Assembly (NCBI GenBank): GCA_031383745.1
Contig: JANMZX010000194.1
Coordinates: 1-22,719, forward strand
Origin: CAISIP01 sp031383745
GTDB lineage: Bacteria > Pseudomonadota > Gammaproteobacteria > Burkholderiales > Burkholderiaceae_C
DNA: 22,719 bases
Direction: 5' to 3'
Part shown: in pieces, positions 15,062 through 21,243 of the stretch
Position numbering within the stretch: the stretch's first letter is position 1
How the letters are laid out: every line of letters starts with the position of its first letter
Program-made: the position numbers and the translations under genes
Notes under the pieces: generated by a model
Databases searched by the model: none
What the model saw: only the letters and a program-made list of their open reading frames with translations
Told to the model about the DNA's origin: nothing

Positions 15062-15200
15062 CAGAGATTTCGGAACATGACGAAAACGATGGATTCGCGT
15101 CGAGGGCAAGGCGCACACCACAGCGATACCCGCAGGTATCGCGCAGATGTGCAACGCCGCCATCGGCGTGAAGGCGCGTTTTCGTGTTTCGGAATTTCTG
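15062..15200. repeat. long imperfect palindrome (about 139 bp) between convergent genes
   Basis: The arms meet at a perfect 8-bp hairpin GCGATACC-CGCA-GGTATCGC (15123-15142). Moving outward, GCACA (15113-15117) pairs with TGTGC (15148-15152), a 14-bp stretch 15094-15107 pairs with 15159-15172 with one mismatch and two wobbles, and ACGAAAACG (15080-15088) pairs perfectly with CGTTTTCGT (15177-15185). Weaker matches run out to CAGA/TCTG at the ends. The right end is 10 bp from the ferredoxin stop codon. It fits a MITE- or REP-like element, or a large RNA hairpin serving as a two-way transcript end. No protein gene was found in 14995-15210. Confidence 0.6.
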
Positions 15201-15210
15201 GGTCGGGGTA

Positions 15211-15477
15211 CTAGTTGCCGCCCTGCAACGACGCCGCCTGCAGCAGACGGAACTTGTGCCACAAGGTCGGCTTGTCTTCGACATGTGCCGGGTTCACCGG
15301 TATGCAGGCCACCGGACAGACCTGCACGCACTGCGGCTCGTCGAAATGCCCGACACATTCAGTACACTTGTGCGGGTCGATTTCATAAATTTCCGGCCCG
15401 AGGAAGATCGCGTCATTCGGGCACTCGGGCTCACACACATCGCAATTGATGCACTCGTCGGTAATGATCAAAGCCAT
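15211..15477 (-). CDS. YfhL-type 4Fe-4S dicluster ferredoxin
   Basis: This is an 88-residue bacterial ferredoxin with two cluster motifs: C9-x2-C12-x2-C15-x3-C19-P and C38-x2-C41-x8-C50-x3-C54-P. The eight-residue spacing in the second motif, with the run GHFDEPQC, is typical of the YfhL/Alvin ferredoxin group, low-potential electron carriers whose partners are mostly unknown. In many beta- and gamma-proteobacteria the gene sits beside coaD; here coaD is absent and a divergent transporter lies upstream. The ATG at 15475-15477 is the natural start, preceded by GGGG. A GATAAT on the minus strand at 15533-15538 is a possible -10 box without a clear -35. Confidence 0.94.
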   Translation of the reverse strand: MALIITDECINCDVCEPECPNDAIFLGPEIYEIDPHKCTECVGHFDEPQCVQVCPVACIPVNPAHVEDKPTLWHKFRLLQAASLQGGN

Positions 15478-15564
15478 GGCATGCCCCGGAAATGGTTTGC
15501 GGACGACCTCGCAAGCCGGTCACCGACCACAGATTATCGGCGGCATCCTTTGCCAGCGCCGCTA

Positions 15565-15577
15565 GCAATGCCATTGC
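15565..15577. promoter_or_regulatory. 13-bp palindrome in the fdx / permease divergent region
   Basis: GCAATG-C-CATTGC is a perfect inverted repeat in the 167-bp gap between the ferredoxin start (15477) and the permease start (15645). Its position between divergent genes suits an operator, but its length makes chance possible. A 14-bp GC-only palindrome at 15584-15597 lies next to it. Nothing else was recognised in the gap. Confidence 0.25.
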
Positions 15578-15644
15578 AGGCGCGGGCCGCGCGGCCCCCG
15601 GTTCCTGGCTGCCCGCCGACGCCGAGGCGCGACTGAACCACGCC

Positions 15645-16595
15645 ATGGGCCTGTTCCTCCTCAAGCGCGTCCTGACGCTGATCGCAACACTGATCGGGGC
15701 TTCGGTCGTGGTCTTCCTGGTGCTGGAAATCCTGCCCGGCAATGCCGCCCAGATCATGATGGGGCCGGACGCCTCGCCCGAGGCCGTGAACGCGCTGGCC
15801 ACCAAGCTGGGGCTGGACCGCCCCCCGATGGAGCGCTACACCCATTGGGTCGAGGGCATGTTGACCGGCAACCTGGGCGACAGTTATGCCTACAGCTCCC
15901 CGGTGGTCGAGATCATCGTGGAACGCCTGGCCGTCACCGTTCCCCTGGCCCTGATCGCGATGGCGCTCACCACCGTATTGGCGCTCTCGGTGGGCATCTA
16001 TGCAGCGGCGCGGCACAACCGGCTCGGCGACGTCGGCCTGATGGCGGCGACACAGGTCGGCATCGCGATTCCGAATTTCTGGTTCGCGATCCTGCTGATC
16101 CTGCTGTTTTCAGTCAAGCTGCAATGGTTCTCGGCGGGAGGATTTCCGGGCTGGAGCGATGATCCGCTGGCGTCGCTGCAGTCGCTGCTGCTGCCGGCCT
16201 TGTCGCTGGCGGTGGTGCAGTCTGCCATCCTGGCGCGGATCACCCGGTCGGCGGTTCTCGAGGTGATGCGCGAGGATTTCGTGCGCACCGCGCGCGCCAA
16301 GGGGCTGTCGCAGCGCGCCACCCTGTGGGGCCACGTGCTGCGCAATGCCATGATCCCGGTCATCACGGTGATGGGCCTGCAGGCCGCTGAGCTGCTGGCC
16401 GGCACGATCGTGGTCGAGAACGTGTTCTACCTGCCCGGCCTGGGCCGTCTCGTGTTCCAGTCCATCTCGAACCGTGACCTGATCGTGGTGCGCAACTGCG
16501 TCATGCTGCTGGCGACCATGGTGGTGGTGGTGAACTTCGTCGTCGACGTGCTGTACGCCCTGGTCGACCCCCGGTTGAAGGCATCGGACGCATGA
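15645..16595 (+). CDS. peptide/nickel-type ABC transporter permease (DppB-like)
   Basis: The 316-residue inner-membrane permease starts MGLFLLKRVLTLIATLIGASVVVFLVLEILPGNAA, the standard DppB/OppB first helix. It has the cytoplasmic EAA-type loop DFVRTARAKGLSQRATLWGHVLRNAMIPVI for contact with the ATPase, and ends with DLIVVRNCVMLLATMVVVVNFVVDVLYALVDPRLK. About six membrane segments are expected. The frame is open upstream to 15492, but the ATG at 15645 fits the family. It is the first gene of the transporter run and overlaps the next permease by ATGA. The substrate cannot be told from sequence; di- or oligopeptides are typical. Confidence 0.93.
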   Translation: MGLFLLKRVLTLIATLIGASVVVFLVLEILPGNAAQIMMGPDASPEAVNALATKLGLDRPPMERYTHWVEGMLTGNLGDSYAYSSPVVEIIVERLAVTVPLALIAMALTTVLALSVGIYAAARHNRLGDVGLMAATQVGIAIPNFWFAILLILLFSVKLQWFSAGGFPGWSDDPLASLQSLLLPALSLAVVQSAILARITRSAVLEVMREDFVRTARAKGLSQRATLWGHVLRNAMIPVITVMGLQAAELLAGTIVVENVFYLPGLGRLVFQSISNRDLIVVRNCVMLLATMVVVVNFVVDVLYALVDPRLKASDA

Positions 16596-17437
16596 CGGCT
16601 CGCAGCGGCTTTGCCACCCGCGCGCTGCGGCATCCCAGCTTCGTGGTCGGCGCCGGCCTGTCGTTGCTGCTGGTGCTGGCCGCGCTGATCTCGTTGTTCT
16701 GGTCGCCCTATCCGCCGGCCGACATCGACATTCCGGCGCGGCTGCAAGCCCCCAGCGCTGCCCATTGGCTGGGTACCGACAGCCTGGGCCGCGACATCGC
16801 CTCGCAGCTGCTGGTGGGCGCGCAGAACGCCATCTTTGTCGGCGTGGTGGCGGTGGCCATCGGCCTGCTGGTCGGCGTGGCGCTGGGCCTGCTGGCCTCG
16901 GCCCGGCGGGGCTGGACCGAAGAGGGCGTGATGCGCGCAGCCGACTTTACCTTTGCCTTTCCAGCGCTGCTCTCAGCCATCATGCTCGGCGCGATCTATG
17001 GCCCCGGCCTGCTCACCGGCATCGTGGCCATCGGTATCTTCAACATTCCGGTGTTCGCGCGGCTGACACGCGGTGCGGCCAACGCGGTCTGGTCGCGCGA
17101 CTATGTGCTGGCCGCGCGCGCGGCCGGCTTCGGGCCCTTGGCCATCACCCGAGCGCATGTGCTGCCCAACATCGCCAGTGTGCTGATCGTGCAGGCCACG
17201 ATCTCGTTTGCCACCGCCATCCTGGCCGAGGCCGCGCTCTCCTACCTGGGCCTGGGCACACAGCCGCCGCAGCCCAGCTGGGGCCGCATGCTGGGCGAGG
17301 CCCAGACCCAGCTGTTCCAGGCGCCGATGCTGGCGGTCTACCCCGGCGTGGCCATCGCGCTGTCGGTGCTGGGCTTGAACCTGATGGGCGACGGGCTGCG
17401 GGACCTGCTCGACCCGCGATTGGCACGGCGTCGCTGA
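16592..17437 (+). CDS. peptide/nickel-type ABC transporter permease (DppC-like)
   Basis: The 281-residue permease has the DppC layout: a first membrane helix (VVGAGLSLLLVLAALISLFW), the periplasmic run HWLGTDSLGRDIASQLLVGAQ, five further hydrophobic segments, the EAA-like loop DYVLAARAAGFGPLAITRAHVLPNI, and the C-terminal signature SYLGLGTQPPQPSWGRML with NLMGDGLRDLLDPR. It pairs with the upstream permease to form the membrane channel; the start ATGA overlaps the previous stop. The partner ATPase genes are not next but 1.6 kb downstream, beyond the IF-1 and CYTH genes. A long ORF in another frame crosses its 3' end and is a high-GC shadow. Confidence 0.93.
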   Translation: MTARSGFATRALRHPSFVVGAGLSLLLVLAALISLFWSPYPPADIDIPARLQAPSAAHWLGTDSLGRDIASQLLVGAQNAIFVGVVAVAIGLLVGVALGLLASARRGWTEEGVMRAADFTFAFPALLSAIMLGAIYGPGLLTGIVAIGIFNIPVFARLTRGAANAVWSRDYVLAARAAGFGPLAITRAHVLPNIASVLIVQATISFATAILAEAALSYLGLGTQPPQPSWGRMLGEAQTQLFQAPMLAVYPGVAIALSVLGLNLMGDGLRDLLDPRLARRR

Positions 17438-17895
17438 AATTTCTCTGCACCTGGCGCCGCGTTGTTGACATCCGCTTTCAGGCTGCCATAGCCAACGCGG
17501 CACGCTTGCGGGTACAATGCGAGGTTCGGTCCGTTTTGCTGGGCGGTCATGCCATGACCTGCAGCAAGCCTGCCGACAACACAAGCAAGAACAAGTTTCC
17601 CCGGCAATGGCCGACCGCAGCCCACGGGCGCCGGCCACCATCTCCCCCCAGGCGCTGCGGCGTCCGCGCCCATGCCAGGCGCTCGCCGCAGCTGCCGCCG
17701 GCCCGCCGGCCTGGCACCGTCCCCCAATCGGTTCCGGCCTCAGCGTGCCACCCGGCCCATGCCATGGGCCGGACCTGGGTAGACCTTTGCCAACGGCCCC
17801 GTGCCAGCGCCCTCGGGGCGCTGAAGCAGGGCAAACAGGGCGCCAACGCCAGGCCGTGGGCCTGCGCGGCGCCGATCGACCTCTTTCTGGATTGC
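17438..17895 (+). other. 458-bp stretch without a convincing gene; possible promoter and structured leader
   Basis: Several frames are open, but all give Pro/Arg/Ala/Gly-rich shadow-like products. Visible signals are TTGACA at 17465-17470 with a weak CATAGC at 17487-17492 (16-bp spacer); TACAAT at 17513-17518, which could be a separate -10; a 9-bp stem GCTGCGGCG/CGCCGCAGC (17654-17662, 17684-17692); GCCGGC-CC-GCCGGC near 17706; and a 21-bp palindrome at 17752-17772. If transcribed from TACAAT, the next gene would have a leader of about 370-400 nt. The DNA just after the permease stop shows no clear terminator. Confidence 0.45.
17752..17772. repeat. perfect 21-bp palindrome
   Basis: Arms CCGGCCCATG (17752-17761) and CATGGGCCGG (17763-17772) are exact reverse complements around one C. 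As RNA it would form an 8-bp stem with a 5-nt loop. It has no T-run after it, so an operator or leader hairpin is more likely than a terminator. It lies about 125 bp before the small ORF. Confidence 0.6.
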
Positions 17896-18126
17896 ATGCA
17901 TTCTGATTCCAAGCCCGAGACGATGGGCAAGTACCTGGTGTCGCCGCTGGCGCGCCTTCTATCCGACGGGCACTACGCGTCGTCGGTCTCCATCCGTTCC
18001 GGCCGCGGCAGCGGCACCCACGACCGCGTGCTGCGCTTTGTGCGCCAGTTCGCGACCAGCGGCGAGGCGCTGCGCTATGCCGCCGACCAGGGGCGCACCT
18101 GGGTGCGCGAGCCCGCCACCCGTTGA
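17896..18126 (+). CDS. small conserved-looking protein of unknown function
   Basis: This is a 76-residue product from the ATG at 17896, or 67 from the ATG at 17923 (MGKYLVSPLARLL). The core runs YLVSPLARLLSDGHYASSVS, IRSGRGSGTHDRVLRFVRQF and ATSGEALRYAADQGRTWV. It reads like a compact beta-beta-beta-alpha domain with even composition, unlike the Pro/Arg-rich frame upstream. I have the impression that similar small proteins occur in Burkholderiales near cold-shock genes, but I cannot name a family. No strong ribosome binding site is seen for either start. It ends 70 bp before the IF-1 gene; the gap holds three GCACCT-like hexamers (18132-18149). Confidence 0.6.
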   Translation: MHSDSKPETMGKYLVSPLARLLSDGHYASSVSIRSGRGSGTHDRVLRFVRQFATSGEALRYAADQGRTWVREPATR

Positions 18127-18196
18127 CGACCGCACCTGCACCTGCACCCGCCCCCGCACGCGCCCCGCCCTTTCACACCTGTAACGAGAACTGTCC

Positions 18197-18424
18197 ATGG
18201 CCAAGGAAGAACTGATCGAGATGCGCGGCAAGGTGACCGAGGTCCTGCCCGACTCGCGCTACCGCGTCACACTGGAAAACGGTCACGTGCTGATCGCCTA
18301 CACCTCGGGCCGGATGAAGAAGCACCACATCCGCATCCTGGCCGGCGACGCGGTGTCGCTGGAGTTGTCGGCCTACGACCTGACCAAGGGCCGCATCACC
18401 TTCCGGCACCTCGAGCGCCGCTGA
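18197..18424 (+). CDS. infA: translation initiation factor IF-1 (second type)
   Basis: This is a 75-residue OB-fold protein of standard IF-1 length. It begins MAKEELIEMRGKVTEVLPDSRYRVTLENGH and contains MKKHHIRILAGDAVSLELSAYDLTKGRITFR, close to IF-1 throughout. IF-1 binds the A-site of the 30S subunit during initiation. In Burkholderiales a canonical infA normally lies in the ribosomal-protein cluster, and a second version with sequence like this one lies elsewhere; this appears to be that second copy. Its ribosome binding site is weak (ACGAGA, about 7 nt upstream). It sits inside the peptide-transporter gene group, between the small ORF and the CYTH gene. Confidence 0.93.
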   Translation: MAKEELIEMRGKVTEVLPDSRYRVTLENGHVLIAYTSGRMKKHHIRILAGDAVSLELSAYDLTKGRITFRHLERR

Positions 18425-18523
18425 CGGCCGACGATCGGCGCTGAACGGCGTCGTTCTGTTGTTTGCGCTGCCCAGCGCCTGCAAAGGCGGGGCCGGTCGG
18501 CAGGCATGCCGCACAATCCGTGC

Positions 18524-19081
18524 ATGCCTGCGAACATCGAAATCAAGGCCCGCATCGACAGCGTGGAAGCGCTGTTGCCGCTGGCGGTGGCTTTGTCCGA
18601 AGACCGTTCTGCGCAGCGCATCTTGCAGGACGACAGCTTTTTTCGCGTCGCCAGCGGCCGGCTCAAGCTGCGCGTGTTTGGCGACGGTTCGGGCGAACTG
18701 ATCCACTACCAGCGCGCCGATGCACAAGGCCCCAAGTCCAGCGACTACCTGATCGCGGCAGCGCCCGAACCCGACACCCTGCGTGAACTGCTGGCCCGCG
18801 CCAATGGCCTGATGGCCCGGGTGCGCAAAGAGCGTTTGCTGGTGCTGGTAGGCCACAGCCGCATCCACCTCGACCGGGTCGAAGGCCTGGGCGACTTCCT
18901 GGAAATCGAGGTCATGCTGCAGCCCGGGCAGAGCGAGGCTGAAGGCCAGATCATTGCGCTGGATCTGATGCAGCAGTTGGGTGTGGCAGCGCAAGACCTG
19001 GTCGGCGGCGCCTATGTCGACCTGCTGGCCGCGATGGCTGCTCCTGCCCCTGCCCCGGCGCCAGCGTCGCCGACGGCATGA
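18524..19081 (+). CDS. CYTH-domain protein (class IV adenylate cyclase / thiamine-triphosphatase-like)
   Basis: This is a 185-residue CYTH protein from the ATG at 18524 (MPANIEIKARIDSV); an ATG at 18506 would add six residues. CYTH enzymes form a beta-tunnel that binds triphosphates with divalent metal. Visible features are NIEIKAR (the usual ExExK with Asn in place of the first Glu), GRLKLRVFG, LIHYQRAD, RVRKERLLVLV, HLDRVEGLGDFLEIEV and a C-terminal GGAYVDLL. The activity could be adenylate cyclase, thiamine triphosphatase or inorganic triphosphatase, and sequence alone does not decide. A Pro-Ala tail ends the protein. The stop overlaps the next ATPase gene by ATGA, so the two are probably cotranslated. 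Confidence 0.87.
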   Translation: MPANIEIKARIDSVEALLPLAVALSEDRSAQRILQDDSFFRVASGRLKLRVFGDGSGELIHYQRADAQGPKSSDYLIAAAPEPDTLRELLARANGLMARVRKERLLVLVGHSRIHLDRVEGLGDFLEIEVMLQPGQSEAEGQIIALDLMQQLGVAAQDLVGGAYVDLLAAMAAPAPAPAPASPTA

Positions 19082-20112
19082 GCCTGCCCGCACCCGTTCT
19101 GCCGCTGTTGCAGGTGCAAAACCTGCGCGTCACCCTGAACACCCCCCGCGGCCCGGCACAGGCCCTGCGCGGGCTGGACTTTTCGCTGGCCCGAGGCGGC
19201 ACGCTGGGCTTGATTGGCGAGTCGGGCTGCGGCAAGAGCCTGACCGCGCTGGCGCTGATGGGCCTGCTGCCCGAAGGTGCCCAGGTCAGCGGCTCGGTGC
19301 GCCTGGACGGCCAGGAGCTGCTGGGCATGGACGAAGATGCGTGGTGCGGCTGGCGCGGCAACCGCCTGGCCATGGTCTTCCAGGAGCCGATGACGGCACT
19401 GAACCCGCTGCACACCATCGGCGCCCAGATTGCCGAGCCCCTGCGCCTGCACCGCCGCCTGTCGGCCAGCGCGGCGCGGGCCCAGGCCCTGCGGCTGATG
19501 GAGCGGGTGCAGTTGCCGCAGGCCGCGCGGCGCCTGGACGCCTATCCGCACCAGCTCTCGGGTGGCCAGCGCCAGCGCGTGGTCATCGCCATCGCGCTGG
19601 CCTGCGGGCCGCAGTTGCTGATCGCCGACGAGCCCACCACGGCGCTGGACGTGACCATCCAGCGCGAGGTGCTGGACCTGATCGGCCAACTGGTGGCCGA
19701 GGACGGCATGGCGCTGCTGCTGATCAGCCACGACCTGGGCGTGATGGCACGCACCGTGCGCGAGCTGCTGGTGATGTATGGCGGCCTGGTGGTCGAGCAA
19801 GGCAGCACCGCCAGCGTGTTTCAGCGCCTGGCCCACCCCTACACACGCGGCCTGTTTGCGGCCCGGCCCCGGCTGGGCCTGCGCGCCCGGCGCGCCGGGC
19901 AGGCACCGGCAGCGGGTCGTCAGGGCCTGCGCCTGCCCACCATCCCCGGCCGCGTGCCCGAGTTGGCCGACCTGCCCGCCGGCTGCCCTTTTGCCGAACG
20001 CTGCCCGCTGGTGGTGACGGCCTGCGCTGTGGCGCCACCACCGCTGCTGCCGGTGGCGCCGGCCCATGCCGCCCGCTGCCTGCGGCTGGACGCACTGGAC
20101 GCGCTGGCATGA
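19078..20112 (+). CDS. peptide ABC transporter ATP-binding protein (DppD-like)
   Basis: The 344-residue ATPase has Walker A GESGCGKS (47-54), Q-loop VFQEPMTALNP, signature LSGGQ (160-164), Walker B LLIADEP (180-186) and switch His218. The C-terminal oligopeptide-transporter domain includes HPYTRGLF and the Cys-bearing run CPFAERCPLVVTAC. It is expected to pair with the DppF-like partner and power the two permeases encoded at 15645-17437. The start overlaps the CYTH stop, and its own stop overlaps the next gene, both as ATGA, giving a tightly coupled CYTH-ATPase-ATPase run. Confidence 0.94.
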   Translation: MSLPAPVLPLLQVQNLRVTLNTPRGPAQALRGLDFSLARGGTLGLIGESGCGKSLTALALMGLLPEGAQVSGSVRLDGQELLGMDEDAWCGWRGNRLAMVFQEPMTALNPLHTIGAQIAEPLRLHRRLSASAARAQALRLMERVQLPQAARRLDAYPHQLSGGQRQRVVIAIALACGPQLLIADEPTTALDVTIQREVLDLIGQLVAEDGMALLLISHDLGVMARTVRELLVMYGGLVVEQGSTASVFQRLAHPYTRGLFAARPRLGLRARRAGQAPAAGRQGLRLPTIPGRVPELADLPAGCPFAERCPLVVTACAVAPPPLLPVAPAHAARCLRLDALDALA

Positions 20113-21200
20113 ACGACGTGCAGCACCAGCCCTCACCGCAGCCCTCGCTTGCGACGCCGCCGCTGCTGGTGGTGCAAGACCTGGTCAAGCATTACCGCCT
20201 GCCGCGAGAGCATCTGCTGGCCGCCGCACCCAGGGTGCAGGCGCTGCAGGGCGTGAGTTTCGAGCTGGCGGCCGGTCAAAGCCTGGGCGTGGTCGGTGAA
20301 TCGGGCTCGGGCAAGAGCACGCTGGCGCGCCTGGTGATGGCGCTGGAGCCGCCCAACTCCGGTCGCGTGCTGATGGCCGGGCAGGACCTGGCCAGGCTTG
20401 ACGCCGCCGCGCTGCGCCAGGCTCGGGCCGGTTTTCAAATGGTGTTTCAAGACCCGTTCGGCTCGCTCGACCCTCGGCTGACGGTGGGCCGCACCGTCGC
20501 CCAGCCCTTGCTGGCCCAGGGCCAATCTGCCGCCGTCCAGCGGGAACGGGTGGCGGCCATGCTCGACGCCGTGGGCCTGCGCGCGGCTGACGCCGGCAAA
20601 TACCCGCATGAGTTCTCGGGTGGACAGCGCCAGCGCATTGCCATTGCCCGCGCGCTGGTCACCCAGCCCCGGCTGATCGTGGCCGACGAGCCGGTCAGCG
20701 CGCTGGACGTGTCGGTCCAGGCCCAGGTGCTCAACCTGATGCAGGACCTGCAGGACAGGTTGGGGGTGGCGTATCTGTTCATCAGCCACGACCTGGCGGT
20801 GGTGGACATGGTCTGCGACGAGGTGCTGGTGCTCTACCAGGGCCGGGTGGTCGAGCAGGGCAGCCCGCAGGCGCTGTTTGTGGCCGCCGCCCACCCCTAC
20901 ACCCGCGCACTGATGGCAGCGGTGCCGCTGGCCGAGCCGCCGTCGGCCTTGTCCCTGTCCACGCCGAGGCCCGAACCCGGCGCCATGCCAGTGCCCCTGG
21001 CGGGCGACGAGGCCGCGCTGGCCCTGCCCGGTGGCTGTGCCTTTGCGCCGCGCTGTGCCTGGCGCCAACCGCTGTGCGGGCAGCAGCGGCCTGAACTTCG
21101 CCAGGTCTCATCCGGCCACCTGGCGGCATGCCACCGAGCCCATGACATCCTGAGCCTGGGCCCGCCCACGCAGGCGGCAGAATCGCTGGCCATGGGCTGA
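20109..21200 (+). CDS. peptide ABC transporter ATP-binding protein (DppF-like)
   Basis: The 363-residue ATPase has Walker A GESGSGKS (63-70), Q-loop VFQDPFGSLDPR, signature FSGGQ (169-173), Walker B IVADEP (190-195) and switch His227. The C-terminal HPYTRALM and CAFAPRCAW runs mark the oligopeptide subfamily. The tail after about residue 340 is longer than usual and unconserved-looking. The start ATG overlaps the previous stop (ATGA). The binding-protein gene follows after 43 bp. It is the likely heterodimer partner of the upstream ATPase. Confidence 0.94.
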   Translation: MNDVQHQPSPQPSLATPPLLVVQDLVKHYRLPREHLLAAAPRVQALQGVSFELAAGQSLGVVGESGSGKSTLARLVMALEPPNSGRVLMAGQDLARLDAAALRQARAGFQMVFQDPFGSLDPRLTVGRTVAQPLLAQGQSAAVQRERVAAMLDAVGLRAADAGKYPHEFSGGQRQRIAIARALVTQPRLIVADEPVSALDVSVQAQVLNLMQDLQDRLGVAYLFISHDLAVVDMVCDEVLVLYQGRVVEQGSPQALFVAAAHPYTRALMAAVPLAEPPSALSLSTPRPEPGAMPVPLAGDEAALALPGGCAFAPRCAWRQPLCGQQRPELRQVSSGHLAACHRAHDILSLGPPTQAAESLAMG

Positions 21201-21243
21201 TGCCTGAACAAGCGCCGTCAACGCACACCGAAGGACCCGCACC

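Noticed and set aside
15584..15597. 14-bp perfect palindrome GGGCCGCGCGGCCC
   Set aside because: Made only of G and C in a high-GC region, so chance is likely; mentioned only beside the neighbouring GCAATG palindrome.
16765..17895. Upstream extension of the small-ORF frame across permease 2 and the leader
   Set aside because: Inside permease 2 it is a shadow, and from 17438 to about 17890 it is Pro/Arg/Ala-rich and unlike the following core, so only the 3' part from 17896 or 17923 was kept.
18427..18460. Terminator after infA (GCCGA-CGA-TCGGC with a T-rich tail)
   Set aside because: The stem is only 5 bp and the T-rich stretch is over ten bases further on and interrupted; too weak to call.
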